Origin: Pseudomonas benzenivorans
GTDB lineage: Bacteria > Pseudomonadota > Gammaproteobacteria > Pseudomonadales > Pseudomonadaceae
Length of the DNA stretch: 64,000 nucleotides
Direction of reading: 5' to 3'
NCBI RefSeq assembly: GCF_033547155.1
Contig: NZ_CP137892.1
Span: 558,001 to 622,000 of the forward strand
Shown here in pieces: positions 50,083-58,671 of the stretch. Made by a program: the position numbers and the translations under genes. The notes under the pieces were generated by a model. It was not told the DNA's origin, did not search any database, and saw only the letters and a list, made by a program, of their open reading frames with translations. Position 1 is the first letter of the stretch. Each line of letters starts with the position of its first letter.

Positions 50083-51150
50083 ATGCTGGACTGGAAGAAG
50101 GGCGCTGCTGGTGTACGCGACAGCCTCGAAGACGCGGGCGAGCGCGCGCCCAGGAAATCTGCCGGGGGCTGGGCCGGTCGGGCCTTGGGCAGCCTGATCG
50201 GTCTCTATCTGCTGCTGGCGCTGGTGGTCGGTTGGTACTGGAGTCAGGAACCCGAGCTGTTCCCGGTGCAGCTGCAGGCCCAGGCCGCGGCGCAGAGCAG
50301 CGGACGGCAGATGGTCAATGGCTACACCACGGTGGAGACCCTCAAGCGGGTCGCCAGCACCCTGCTGGACAAGCCCGGTGGCTACCTGGCCAACGACCTG
50401 GCCCCGCCGGGCCTGTGGCTGGACAACATGCCGAGCTGGGAGTACGGCGTGCTGGTGCAGGTGCGCGACCTGTCGCGGGCGCTGCGCAAGGACTTCGCCC
50501 GCTCGCAGTCGCAATCCACCGAGGACGTCGACCTGGCCAAGGCCGAGCCGCGCTTCAACTTCGACAACAAGAGCTGGGCGCTGCCGGCCTCGGAGTCGGA
50601 GTACCGCGACGGCATCAAGCTGCTGGACCGCTACCTGGCCCGCCTGGCCGATCCGGCCAAGCCCAGCGCACAGTTCTATACCCGTGCCGACAACCTGAAC
50701 AACTGGCTGGGCGATGCCGCCACCCGTCTCGGCTCGTTGTCGCAGCGGCTGTCGGCCAGCGTCGGCCAGGTACGCCTGAACACCGACCTGCCGGACCCGG
50801 TCCTGGCCGAGGAGGGCACCGGCGGCATCGCCGAGGGCATCTACGAGACGCCGTGGATGCAGATCGACAACGTGTTCTACGAGGCCCGCGGCCAGGCCTG
50901 GGCGCTGTCGCACCTGTTGCGCGCCATCGAGGTGGACTTCGCCGACGTGCTGGCGAAGAAGAACGCCACCATCAGCCTGCGGCAGATCATCCGTGAGCTG
51001 GAGGCCGCCCAGGAGACCCTGTGGAGCCCGATGATCCTCAACGGCAGCGGTTACGGCCTGCTGGCCAACCACTCGCTGGTGATGGCCAACTACATCTCGC
51101 GGGCCAATGCGGCGATCATCGACCTGCGTACCCTGTTGAGCCAGGGCTAG
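50083..51150 (+). CDS. DUF2333 family inner-membrane protein
   Basis: The 355-residue protein has a short cytoplasmic N terminus, one membrane helix (about 30-50, LGSLIGLYLLLALVVGWYW) and a long periplasmic helical domain with QPELFPVQLQAQ, NNWLGDAATRLGSLSQRLSASV and a C-terminal LVMANYISRANAAIIDLRTLL. It matches the DUF2333 family of proteobacterial proteins of unknown function. The start ATG at 50083 is preferred over 50068 because an AAGGA site (50071-50075) lies between them. It is divergent from gcbA and followed two bases later by the NUDIX gene. Confidence 0.88.
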   Translation: MLDWKKGAAGVRDSLEDAGERAPRKSAGGWAGRALGSLIGLYLLLALVVGWYWSQEPELFPVQLQAQAAAQSSGRQMVNGYTTVETLKRVASTLLDKPGGYLANDLAPPGLWLDNMPSWEYGVLVQVRDLSRALRKDFARSQSQSTEDVDLAKAEPRFNFDNKSWALPASESEYRDGIKLLDRYLARLADPAKPSAQFYTRADNLNNWLGDAATRLGSLSQRLSASVGQVRLNTDLPDPVLAEEGTGGIAEGIYETPWMQIDNVFYEARGQAWALSHLLRAIEVDFADVLAKKNATISLRQIIRELEAAQETLWSPMILNGSGYGLLANHSLVMANYISRANAAIIDLRTLLSQG

Positions 51151-51152
51151 CG

Positions 51153-51683
51153 ATGGGCCAATCCGCCCGCGAGGCGGCGCACCGCGCCGCTTCCGATGCC
51201 GAGCAGATCGCCTGGGTCGATGCGGACGACCGGCTGCTCGGTAGCCTGCCGCGCCGCGAGTTGCGCGAGCGCGGCCTGATCGGCCGGGGCACCTTCATCC
51301 TGCTGTTCAACTCCGCCGGCGAGCTGTGCGTGCATCGGCGCACCCTGAGCAAGGCGCTGTATCCGGGGTACTGGGACGTGGCCGCCGGCGGCATGGTGTT
51401 GGCCGAGGAGAGCTATGCCGAGTCCGCCGCCCGCGAGTTGGCCGAGGAACTGGGCATCGCCGGGGCCGAGCTGCGCGAGCACGAGCGCTTCTTCTTCGAC
51501 CAGGCGGACAACCGCCTGTGGTGCGCGGTGTTCTCGGCGGTCTCCGATGCGCCCCTGGTGCTGCAGCCGGAAGAAGTGCTCGAGGCGCACTTCATGGCGC
51601 CGCGCCAGGCCCTGACCGAGGCCCTCGAGAAACCCTACTGCCCGGACTCGCTGGAGGCGCTGCGGCGCTATCTGGCGACCTGA
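51153..51683 (+). CDS. NUDIX hydrolase
   Basis: The 176-residue protein has the NUDIX box GGMVLAEESYAESAARELAEELGI, present in segments GGMVLAEES and RELAEELGI (GX5EX7REUXEEXGU pattern, about 82-104). It resembles the YfcD subgroup: an N-terminal WVDADDRLLGSLPRRELRE, LCVHRRTLSKALYPGYWDVA, and FFDQADNRLWCAVF. The substrate is not established; members act on nucleoside diphosphate derivatives. It starts two bases after the DUF2333 stop and is probably translationally coupled. Confidence 0.92.
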   Translation: MGQSAREAAHRAASDAEQIAWVDADDRLLGSLPRRELRERGLIGRGTFILLFNSAGELCVHRRTLSKALYPGYWDVAAGGMVLAEESYAESAARELAEELGIAGAELREHERFFFDQADNRLWCAVFSAVSDAPLVLQPEEVLEAHFMAPRQALTEALEKPYCPDSLEALRRYLAT

Positions 51684-51707
51684 GGGGCGTTCTGCTGGCC
51701 GACTGTG

Positions 51708-51740
51708 CAACATAGCGGCGCAGCACCGTGCGCTATGTTG
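51708..51740. repeat. 10-bp inverted repeat after the NUDIX gene
   Basis: CAACATAGCG (51708-51717) and CGCTATGTTG (51731-51740) are perfect reverse complements 13 bases apart. No T-run follows, so it may be a weak terminator for the NUDIX gene or a regulatory site ahead of the yciH promoter. The 243-base gap 51684-51926 otherwise holds only that promoter. Confidence 0.5.
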
Positions 51741-51782
51741 GACGCTGTCGCCAATCTGTCGAGCACTGGCGCAATTTTGTAC

Positions 51783-51811
51783 TTAGCAGCGGCGGAATTT
51801 GCCTTTACACT
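51783..51811 (+). promoter_or_regulatory. Candidate sigma-70 promoter for yciH
   Basis: TTAGCA (51783-51788) and TACACT (51806-51811) are separated by 17 bases, followed by a GC-rich discriminator. It is about 115 bases upstream of the yciH start. The -35 match is imperfect. Confidence 0.5.
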
Positions 51812-51926
51812 GCGCGCCCTCTAAGCCCGAGCCGTCCAGCTGGGCTGCGCTGCCCCTGCCAGAGTGGGGCTTCGCGGCTGATTGTCATCAGCCAGTCGCT
51901 ATCCTGACCCCTACGAGGACAAGCCG

Positions 51927-52298
51927 GTGGTCAAGAAAGCCTCGTCATTCGCCGCCCTCGGCGGCCTGGTGTACTCCACCGACAGCGGCCGGCACTGCCC
52001 GGACTGCAGCCAGCCGGTGGACGCCTGCATCTGCCACAAGACCCAGATCCCTGCCGGCGACGGTATCGCCCGCGTGCGCCGCGAAACCAAGGGCCGTGGC
52101 GGCAAGACGGTGACCACCGTCAGCGGCGTGCCCCTGGCCGAGGAGGCGCTCAAGGAGCTGGCCAGCGCGCTGAAGAAGCGTTGCGGTTGTGGGGGGGCGC
52201 TGAAAGACGGGGTGATCGAGATCCAGGGCGATCACGTCCAACTGCTCCTCGACGAACTGCTCAAACGCGGCTTCCAGGCGAAGAAGTCCGGCGGCTAG
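51927..52298 (+). CDS. yciH: SUI1-family translation factor YciH
   Basis: YciH is the bacterial homologue of eukaryotic eIF1/SUI1 and affects start-site fidelity; E. coli YciH is not essential. The 123-residue protein has an N-terminal CPDCSQPVDACICHK cysteine cluster and the SUI1 domain (about 45-120, RVRRETKGRGGKTVTTVSG and KKRCGCGGALKDGVIEIQGDH). The GTG at 51927 is chosen because a GAGGA site lies at 51915-51919 and homologues begin VKKASSFAALGG. An in-frame ATG at 51882 is less likely. It precedes speA, as in P. aeruginosa. Confidence 0.93.
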   Translation: MVKKASSFAALGGLVYSTDSGRHCPDCSQPVDACICHKTQIPAGDGIARVRRETKGRGGKTVTTVSGVPLAEEALKELASALKKRCGCGGALKDGVIEIQGDHVQLLLDELLKRGFQAKKSGG

Positions 52299-52434
52299 CC
52301 GGTCCCTCGTCCCGGGTCTTCTAAACTTCCTCGGCAAGTCGCGGGTCGACTGCCGGGCAATGCTCATTTCCTCACTCTAATCTGCTGTTGCCCGGGCTGA
52401 TCCCCGGCTCTTATCTCTAGCAAGGGAGAACTCG

Positions 52435-54348
52435 ATGTCTGCACGACGCACACGCAAAGACGACGGCAGCCAGTGGACGGTCGCGGACAGCCGCAGCGTC
52501 TACGGCATTCGCCATTGGGGCGCGGGCTATTTCGCGATCAACGACAGCGGCCGCGTCGAGGTGCGCCCGAACGGCCCGGACAGCACGCCGATCGACCTGT
52601 TCGCCCAAGTCGCGGAGCTGCGCGAGAGCGGCCTGAGCCTGCCGCTGCTGGTGCGCTTCCCGGACATCCTGCAGGACCGCGTGCGCGGCCTGACCGGGGC
52701 CTTCGACGCCAACATCGCGCGCTTGGGCTACCAGAGCCAGTACACCGCGCTGTACCCGATCAAGGTCAACCAGCAGGAGGCGGTGGTGGAGAACATCATC
52801 GCCACCCAGAACGTCTCTATCGGTCTGGAGGCCGGCTCCAAGCCCGAGCTGCTGGCGGTGCTGGCGCTGGCGCCCAAGGGCGGCACCATCGTCTGCAACG
52901 GCTACAAGGACCGCGAGTTCATCCGCCTGGCGCTGATGGGGCAGAAGCTCGGCCACAACGTGTTCATCGTCATCGAGAAGGAATCCGAGGTGCAGCTGGT
53001 GATCGAGGAGGCGGCCGAGCTCAAGGTCGCCCCGCAGATCGGCCTGCGCGTGCGCCTGTCCTCCCTGGCCTCGAGCAAGTGGGCCGACACCGGCGGCGAG
53101 AAGTCCAAGTTCGGCCTGTCGGCGGCGCAGCTGCTGTCGGTGGTCGAGCGCTTCCGCGCGGCCGGGCTCGATCAGGGCATCCGCCTGCTGCACTTCCACA
53201 TGGGCTCGCAGATCGCCAATCTGGCCGACTACCAGCACGGCTTCCGCGAGGCCATCCGCTACTACGGCGAGCTGCGCGGCCTGGGCCTGCCGGTGGACCA
53301 CGTCGACGTCGGCGGCGGCCTGGGGGTGGACTACGACGGCACCCACTCGCGCAACGCCAGCTCGATCAACTACGACATGGACGACTACGCCGGCGTGGTG
53401 GTGGGCATGCTCAAGGAGTTCTGCGACGCCCAGGACCTGCCGCACCCGCACATCTTCTCGGAGAGCGGTCGCTCGCTCACCGCGCACCACGCCATGCTGG
53501 TGGTGCAGGTCACCGACGTGGAGAAGCACAACGACGAGGTGCCGGTGATCGAGGACAAGGCCAGCCTGCCGGAAACCGTGCAGTACCTGGTCGAGCTGCT
53601 CGGCCCCACCGATATCGAGATGGTCACCGAGACCTACTGGCGTGCCACCCACTACATGAGCGACGTGGCCGCGCAGTACGCCGAGGGCAAGGTCGGCCTG
53701 CGCGAGAAGGCCCTGGCCGAGCAGTGCTACTTCGCCCTGTGCCGGCGCCTGTACAACTCGCTGAAGGCGCGCCAGCGCTCGCACCGTCAGGTGCTCGACG
53801 AGCTCAACGACAAGCTCGCCGACAAGTACATCTGCAACTTCTCGGTGTTCCAGAGCCTGCCGGACACCTGGGCCATCGACCAGGTGCTGCCGATCCTGCC
53901 GCTCAACCGCCTGGAGGAGGAGCCGCTGCGCCGCGCCGTGCTGCAGGACCTGACCTGCGACTCGGACGGCAAGATCAAGCAGTACGTCGACGAGCAGAGC
54001 ATCGAGACCAGCCTGCCGGTGCACGAGGTGCGCGAGGGCGAGGACTACCTGCTGGGCATCTTCCTGGTCGGCGCCTACCAGGAGATCCTCGGCGACATGC
54101 ACAACTTGTTCGGCGACACCGACTCGGTGAACATCTACCAGAACCAGGACGGCAGCGTGTACAGCGCCGGCATCGAGACCCACGACACCATCGAGGACAT
54201 GCTGCGCTATGTGCACCTGTCGCCCGAGGAGCTGATGACCCACTACCGCGACAAGGTGGCCAGCGCCAAGATCAGCGCCCGCGAGCGCACCCAGTTCCTC
54301 GACGCCTTGCGTCTGGGCCTGACCCGCTCGTCCTACCTGGCGTCCTGA
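52435..54348 (+). CDS. speA: Biosynthetic arginine decarboxylase SpeA
   Basis: SpeA decarboxylates arginine to agmatine, the first step of a putrescine/spermidine route. The 637-residue protein is a fold-III PLP decarboxylase with the PLP lysine in LYPIKVNQ (Lys110). It has glycine-rich PLP-binding segments ([13 protein letters not shown]) and C-terminal [14 protein letters not shown] and [12 protein letters not shown] motifs; the last carries residues of the active-site cap. The ATG at 52435 follows AAGGGAG. It ends at a strong bidirectional terminator. Confidence 0.97.
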   Translation: MSARRTRKDDGSQWTVADSRSVYGIRHWGAGYFAINDSGRVEVRPNGPDSTPIDLFAQVAELRESGLSLPLLVRFPDILQDRVRGLTGAFDANIARLGYQSQYTALYPIKVNQQEAVVENIIATQNVSIGLEAGSKPELLAVLALAPKGGTIVCNGYKDREFIRLALMGQKLGHNVFIVIEKESEVQLVIEEAAELKVAPQIGLRVRLSSLASSKWADTGGEKSKFGLSAAQLLSVVERFRAAGLDQGIRLLHFHMGSQIANLADYQHGFREAIRYYGELRGLGLPVDHVDVGGGLGVDYDGTHSRNASSINYDMDDYAGVVVGMLKEFCDAQDLPHPHIFSESGRSLTAHHAMLVVQVTDVEKHNDEVPVIEDKASLPETVQYLVELLGPTDIEMVTETYWRATHYMSDVAAQYAEGKVGLREKALAEQCYFALCRRLYNSLKARQRSHRQVLDELNDKLADKYICNFSVFQSLPDTWAIDQVLPILPLNRLEEEPLRRAVLQDLTCDSDGKIKQYVDEQSIETSLPVHEVREGEDYLLGIFLVGAYQEILGDMHNLFGDTDSVNIYQNQDGSVYSAGIETHDTIEDMLRYVHLSPEELMTHYRDKVASAKISARERTQFLDALRLGLTRSSYLAS

Positions 54349-54361
54349 GTGCTCTTGGCAC

Positions 54362-54397
54362 CATGAAAAAGCCCGGCTCTGGCCGGGCTTTTTCATG
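54362..54397. terminator. Bidirectional terminator after speA
   Basis: CATGAAAAAGCCCGGC-TCTG-GCCGGGCTTTTTCATG is a palindrome in which a 7-bp GC stem is flanked by A5/T5 on both sides. It lies between the convergent speA and DUF2214 genes. Confidence 0.92.
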
Positions 54398-54411
54398 TCT
54401 GCGTCGCGGCT

Positions 54412-54867
54412 TTAGCCGGTTACCCCGTAACCGCGGGCCATCAGCACCGCCAGCAGCGGGAGCAGCAGCACCAGCAGCAGCTCCAGGCGGATGATCAGGG
54501 TCAGTCGCCGCGCCTGGCCCGCGTCGAGCTGCGGCAGTTGGCCGGCTTTCAGCGGCGCGCGCCAGCGCAGCAAGTGCACCGTCGGCACGATCGACAACAG
54601 GCCGACCAGCACGAACAGGCCGAGCTTGGCGTGGAACAGGGCGTTGTGCAGGTAGTAGTCAAGGCCCTTGGCGAACCACAAGGCCCGGATGCCGCCGGTG
54701 ACGAGCACCAGCACGGCGCTGATGCCGTAGGCCGCATCGATGCGCACCAGGCTGCGCGCCCTGTCCAGGTCCAGTGGCAGTCTTAACAGCCTGTGCTCCA
54801 GGGTGAGCAGGGCAAACAGGGCGAAGATCGCCAGGTAGTGCAGGTAGGCGGCAAGCGCTGCGGCCAT
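54412..54867 (-). CDS. DUF2214 family membrane protein
   Basis: The 151-residue protein has four membrane helices (about 8-25, 45-62, 80-100 and 125-145), with histidines in YLHYLAIF and LHNALFHAKLGL. It fits the DUF2214 family of small predicted membrane proteins related to CopD-like and haem-binding folds. The function is unknown. It lies 36 bases downstream of the MATE exporter gene in the same orientation. The start ATG at 54867 begins MAAALAAYLHYLAI. Confidence 0.82.
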   Translation of the reverse strand: MAAALAAYLHYLAIFALFALLTLEHRLLRLPLDLDRARSLVRIDAAYGISAVLVLVTGGIRALWFAKGLDYYLHNALFHAKLGLFVLVGLLSIVPTVHLLRWRAPLKAGQLPQLDAGQARRLTLIIRLELLLVLLLPLLAVLMARGYGVTG

Positions 54868-54903
54868 CGGGGCATCCTTTCTCGGTAGGGGAATGAGGCG
54901 TGT

Positions 54904-56274
54904 TCAGTCGGCGGGGCGTTCGCGCAGCTGCGCCGGCCTACCGAACCAGGCGTCGTCGCGGTTGAGGCGATAAGCATAGACGCCCAGGCTGAGGCTGCGC
55001 AGCAGCATGAAGGCGAGAAAGGCCAGCCACAGGCCGTGGTTGCCCAGGGGCTGCAGCGCCCAGCCCAGGGCCAGGCCCGGCAGCAGCGCCAGGAGCATGG
55101 CGTCGCGCATCTCCCGCGCCCGGGTGGCGCCGATGAACAGGCCGTCGAGCAGGTAGCTCCACACCGTCAGCAGCGGCAGCAGCGCCAGGTAGGGCAGGTA
55201 GGCGAGCGCCGTGGCGCGCACCGCGGCGATATCGGTCTGCAGGGCGATGAACCAGTGCCCGGCCAGCAGGAAGAACAGGGCGAAGCCCAGGCTCGCCAGC
55301 AGCGACCAGGCGCCGGCGACCAGCAGGTTGCGGCGCAGCGCCTGGCGGTCGCCGGCGCCGAGGGCATGGCCGCACAGCGCCTCGACCGCATGGGCCAGGC
55401 CGTCGAGGGCGTGGGCGGTGAGCAGCAGGCCGTTGAGCAGCAGGGCATTGGCCGCCACCGTGGCGTCGCCCAGGCGGGTGCCCTGCACCGTGACCAGGAA
55501 GAACACCGACTGCAGCGCCAGGCTGCGGATGAAGATGTCGCGGTTGACCGCCAGCAGCGGCCGCCAGCTGGCCCAGCGGCGCAGCGCCGGCCAGTCGATG
55601 CGCCCCGCATAGGCGCTCAGGGCGCGTTGGGCCAGGTACAGGCCAAGCAGTGCGCCGCTCCACTCGGCGAGCACCGAGGCCCAGGCGGCGCCGGCCACGC
55701 CCCAGCCCAGGCCGAGGACGAAGAGCAGGTCGAGGGCGACGTTGAGCAGGTTGGTGGTCAGCAGGATGGCCAGCGGCCCGCGGGCATTCTGGGTGCCGAG
55801 CAGCCAGCCGATCAGCGCGTAGCTGGCCAAGGCGGCCGGCAGGCCGAGCAGGCGGATCTGCAGGTAGCCGCGGGCCAGTTCGTCCAGCTGCGCCGAGGGC
55901 TGCATCAGGCCCAGGGCCAGGCTGCCCAGGGGCAGCGCCAGCAGGCTCAGCAGCAGCGCCAGGCCGCCGCCGAGCAACAGCCCTTGCAGCAACACCTGGC
56001 GCAGCGCGCCGCCGTCCTCGCGGCCGGCGGCCTGGGCGGCGAAGCCGGTGCTGCCCATGCGCAAAAAGCCCACGCTCCACACCAGCAGGGTGTAGAGGCT
56101 GGCGCCGACCGCCACCGCCGCGAGCTGGTGCGCATGGGGCAGGTGGCCGACCACGGCGCTGTCGACCAGCGCCACCAGGGGCACCGACAGGTTGGAGAGG
56201 ATCATCGGCGCCGCCAGTGCCCAGACCCGGCGGTGGGTCGGGCGATGGCGCCAGGCATCGCGTAACAGGGACAT
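54904..56274 (-). CDS. MATE-family efflux transporter (DinF-like)
   Basis: MATE proteins export cationic compounds in exchange for Na+ or H+. The 456-residue protein has about 12 membrane helices. The first repeat opens with the family segment RRVWALAAPMILSNLSVPLVALVDSAVVGHL, seen in parts as VWALAAPMILSNLS and LVDSAVVGHL. The PLxxxVDxxxxG pattern places it in the DinF subgroup. The ATG at 56274 (MSLLRDAWRHRP) is chosen over 56370, whose 32 extra residues are unlike the family. The substrate cannot be predicted. Confidence 0.92.
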   Translation of the reverse strand: MSLLRDAWRHRPTHRRVWALAAPMILSNLSVPLVALVDSAVVGHLPHAHQLAAVAVGASLYTLLVWSVGFLRMGSTGFAAQAAGREDGGALRQVLLQGLLLGGGLALLLSLLALPLGSLALGLMQPSAQLDELARGYLQIRLLGLPAALASYALIGWLLGTQNARGPLAILLTTNLLNVALDLLFVLGLGWGVAGAAWASVLAEWSGALLGLYLAQRALSAYAGRIDWPALRRWASWRPLLAVNRDIFIRSLALQSVFFLVTVQGTRLGDATVAANALLLNGLLLTAHALDGLAHAVEALCGHALGAGDRQALRRNLLVAGAWSLLASLGFALFFLLAGHWFIALQTDIAAVRATALAYLPYLALLPLLTVWSYLLDGLFIGATRAREMRDAMLLALLPGLALGWALQPLGNHGLWLAFLAFMLLRSLSLGVYAYRLNRDDAWFGRPAQLRERPAD

Positions 56275-56692
56275 AGGGGCTCCGGGTACAGCGGCGCAGT
56301 ATAAGCGACTACACACTGGCCCCAAGAGGTGCGCGAAACGAGGCTTTTGGCCTATGTCTACCTTCGTCAAATAGAGTTTTCCAGAAATAAACCGATGTGC
56401 TCAGTGCGGGCAGTTCCCCTTTTTCTGGCCCTGAGGCATGATCGCGCAACGTTAGTGGCCTTACGCCAACAGCCGCTGGAGTCACGGATGGCCCGCCGCA
56501 CCTCAGATTCTTCCTTTCGCAGACCTCTCTCGATGACTCCGGCGCGTGCTCTTGTGGGGGCGACGACTGCGCGCATTGCCTGCACTGCTTATGAATATTC
56601 TTTCTAAATCTTGTTGGGGCTGCTGATTTGATTGGTAGGCCTGGCAAGGTATTGCAGCCATGCGCAAGCGTTTTCAGCCGAAGAGTAGATTC
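56275..56692. other. AT-richer intergenic region left of the lipoprotein islet
   Basis: This 418-base stretch between the divergent MATE and first lipoprotein genes changes gradually from GC-rich to AT-richer sequence. The open frames in it (about 90-110 codons on either strand) have no recognisable features and no good ribosome site. They look like chance frames or decayed DNA. It must contain the promoters of both flanking units, but none stands out. Confidence 0.6.
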
Positions 56693-57268
56693 ATGAGAAA
56701 GATTACTGCCGTTTTAATTTCTGCTTCTTGCCTGTTCTTAACGGGTTGCCCTCAGGTAAGTACCGTAGACTCAGGGTACCCTGCCGAAATTACGATGATA
56801 GGGGAGTCGCCCAACTATCCTATGGAAGCGGCGGGCTTTCAGCGGGCAGAGGTTATTGCGTATGCTCCCGGGATGATGCATATGTCTACGGCTTATAACT
56901 TGCGCTCGCCGGAGGTACAGGTTGCCGCAACAATTTACATCGTTCCGCATGAGGCGGCTGTGCCCGATTTTTCTGGGCGATTTGATGCGGAAAAGTCAAC
57001 GATTGAGGACTATCACCCTGGGGCGATCTTAGTCGAACAAGAGGAGGTTGAGCTTGTCAAGAATGGCAAGCGCTATGCGGCGAGAAAGGCTGCCTATGAA
57101 TTTTCTGGAGTTTTCGATTTTAGAGAGCAAAAGCTCTATTCTGAAGTTGTGCTTTTGTCGCACAAGGGCAGTTATGTAAAGTTGCGTAGTACATCACCTG
57201 CCGCTCAGCGGGCAGCCGCTCGGCAGAAAAATATGGATTTGCTCGAAGCGGTGAATTGGGCGTACTAG
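56693..57268 (+). CDS. Putative lipoprotein of unknown function (islet gene 1)
   Basis: The 191-residue protein has a lipoprotein signal (MRKITAVLISASCLFLTGC; LTGC lipobox, Cys19) and a soluble domain rich in beta strands with no recognised family. Segments include YAPGMMHMSTAYNLRSPEVQ and VFDFREQKLYSEVVLLSHKG. The ATG at 56693 puts the lipobox at the usual distance; an ATG at 56660 would add 11 residues (MRKRFQPKSRF). Base composition and codon choice are clearly more AT-rich than the neighbours, suggesting acquisition. It is the first of three adjacent lipoprotein genes in the same direction. Confidence 0.8.
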   Translation: MRKITAVLISASCLFLTGCPQVSTVDSGYPAEITMIGESPNYPMEAAGFQRAEVIAYAPGMMHMSTAYNLRSPEVQVAATIYIVPHEAAVPDFSGRFDAEKSTIEDYHPGAILVEQEEVELVKNGKRYAARKAAYEFSGVFDFREQKLYSEVVLLSHKGSYVKLRSTSPAAQRAAARQKNMDLLEAVNWAY

Positions 57269-57299
57269 CGCTGAGTGGTTGGTTTCGGAGGAGAGCTTT

Positions 57300-57779
57300 G
57301 TGGATAGCTTGTTTTCACTAGGGCAGCATGTCTTTTTTAAAGCAATCATTGTTGGGGTGTGCGCACTTGCTTCCGGGTGTACAACCCCGGGCTCTGAAGA
57401 GGCTTACTTTGAGCCTTCTCTCAATGAGTCAAATGCAGCTCGGATTGTGATCTATAGACCAAGTTCGGATTGGATGGGCCAGGCGATAGACTTCCGTGTC
57501 ATGGCGGATGATAAGTACGTGGGCAGCCTTGATCCTGGGAGCTATGTGAGTTTCTTTGCTCAGGAGGGGCAGAGGGAAATCACGGTGCGCCCTTACTGGA
57601 TGAATATACCGGACGGGCGCCCAGTGAGTGTAATGCTTCACGCTGAGCAGAAGGCTACTAAGTATCTTAGGTTTGCGCAGTACGTGAGCAGTGTAATTAC
57701 CGGGCCTGCCGGGATGCAAATGCAGGGTGGTACTAAGTTGCAGGAGGTTAGCAAGCGGGATTGGGAAGTTCGTCAGTAG
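57300..57779 (+). CDS. Putative DUF2846-like lipoprotein (islet gene 2)
   Basis: The 159-residue protein has a lipoprotein signal (IIVGVCALASGC, Cys about 27) and a domain beginning AARIVIYRPSSDWMGQAIDF, with VGSLDPGSYVSFFAQEGQ. This resembles the DUF2846 family of small lipoproteins with a carboxypeptidase-regulatory-like beta sandwich. The GTG at 57300 follows a GGAGGAGAG site at 57287-57295. The function is unknown. It begins about 30 bases after gene 1, has the same AT-rich character, and is likely co-transcribed. Confidence 0.8.
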   Translation: MDSLFSLGQHVFFKAIIVGVCALASGCTTPGSEEAYFEPSLNESNAARIVIYRPSSDWMGQAIDFRVMADDKYVGSLDPGSYVSFFAQEGQREITVRPYWMNIPDGRPVSVMLHAEQKATKYLRFAQYVSSVITGPAGMQMQGGTKLQEVSKRDWEVRQ

Positions 57780-57858
57780 GGAAGTTGATTGGCCCTATTT
57801 GTTGCTGTGAGTTTGGCTCGTATTTGAGTTGATCGCCAGATGCGTGAGGAGGATTAGA

Positions 57859-58482
57859 GTGTTTCGTATGTCTGTTGTGGTGTTTGGTATTTTGCTGCTC
57901 TGTGGGTGTGCGACGAGCAACGTATCTAAGGATTATGCGTTGAAGGAGGACGGTGATGTAGGGCTTGTTATTGGCTCGATAACCTATGATGGGGCATACT
58001 CTGGATATGCCGTGTCATACCACCGAGTTCCTTCAGGTGGGGCTGGGTACTTTCAATCAGGGCTGTCCAATGTGGTGATTCCGTACTTTCCAGTCGGTGA
58101 GTTTGAGTCGATGGGGCTCAGCGGTAATTTGGTTGCAACAGAGCTACCTGCCGGCGACTATGTGATTGATGCATGGAGCGTTGGCAGTGGTGCGGCCGCC
58201 GTACGCCCCACAAAGCCGTTCTCGATTTCGTTTCGCGTCGCTCCTGGTAAGGCGACATATATTGGAAATTTTCACTTCACCCAGCTTTCAAATATGGGGC
58301 TAACTGTTACGGGCGCCAAGGTCGATTATAGCGATAAGCTGGAAAGAGATTCGGCAGTATTGAAAGCACATTACTCCAATCTTTCGTCTGTATCGATTGC
58401 CTCGGCGGTTAAGCCTGAGTTGTACGTGACAGGGCTGGGTGGAAATTATCGGACCACTATAAACATATTGATTCCATATTGA
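57859..58482 (+). CDS. Putative lipoprotein of unknown function (islet gene 3)
   Basis: The 207-residue protein has a lipoprotein signal (MSVVVFGILLLCGC, LLCGC lipobox) and a soluble domain with ELPAGDYVIDAWSVGSG and FSISFRVAPGKATYIGNFHF. These phrases resemble those of DUF2846-type domains, so it may be a distant relative of gene 2. The GTG at 57859 follows a GAGGAGGA site at 57846-57853; an ATG three codons later is possible. It has the same AT-rich composition as genes 1 and 2. No terminator with a T-run is seen directly after it. Confidence 0.78.
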   Translation: MFRMSVVVFGILLLCGCATSNVSKDYALKEDGDVGLVIGSITYDGAYSGYAVSYHRVPSGGAGYFQSGLSNVVIPYFPVGEFESMGLSGNLVATELPAGDYVIDAWSVGSGAAAVRPTKPFSISFRVAPGKATYIGNFHFTQLSNMGLTVTGAKVDYSDKLERDSAVLKAHYSNLSSVSIASAVKPELYVTGLGGNYRTTINILIPY

Positions 58483-58671
58483 TTTCGATACCGATTAACT
58501 ATTGGTCGGCCGGTGTCCGCTCAACCCGAGGCGGAGTTGAGTCGGACTGATGCCCCAGGAGTGGCAGTGCGGCCTGTGCGCGGCTGGGCATTTTGCCGCG
58601 CGCCGGTTAGCCCTACGGAGGCGCGGGGGCTATAGTGTGCGGCTTCTGCACCCGCAAGATTGGAGCCCGCG

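Noticed and set aside
56329..56607. A 92-codon open frame upstream of the first lipoprotein
   Set aside because: No ribosome site and no recognisable features; an overlapping opposite frame is just as long, so both look like chance frames.
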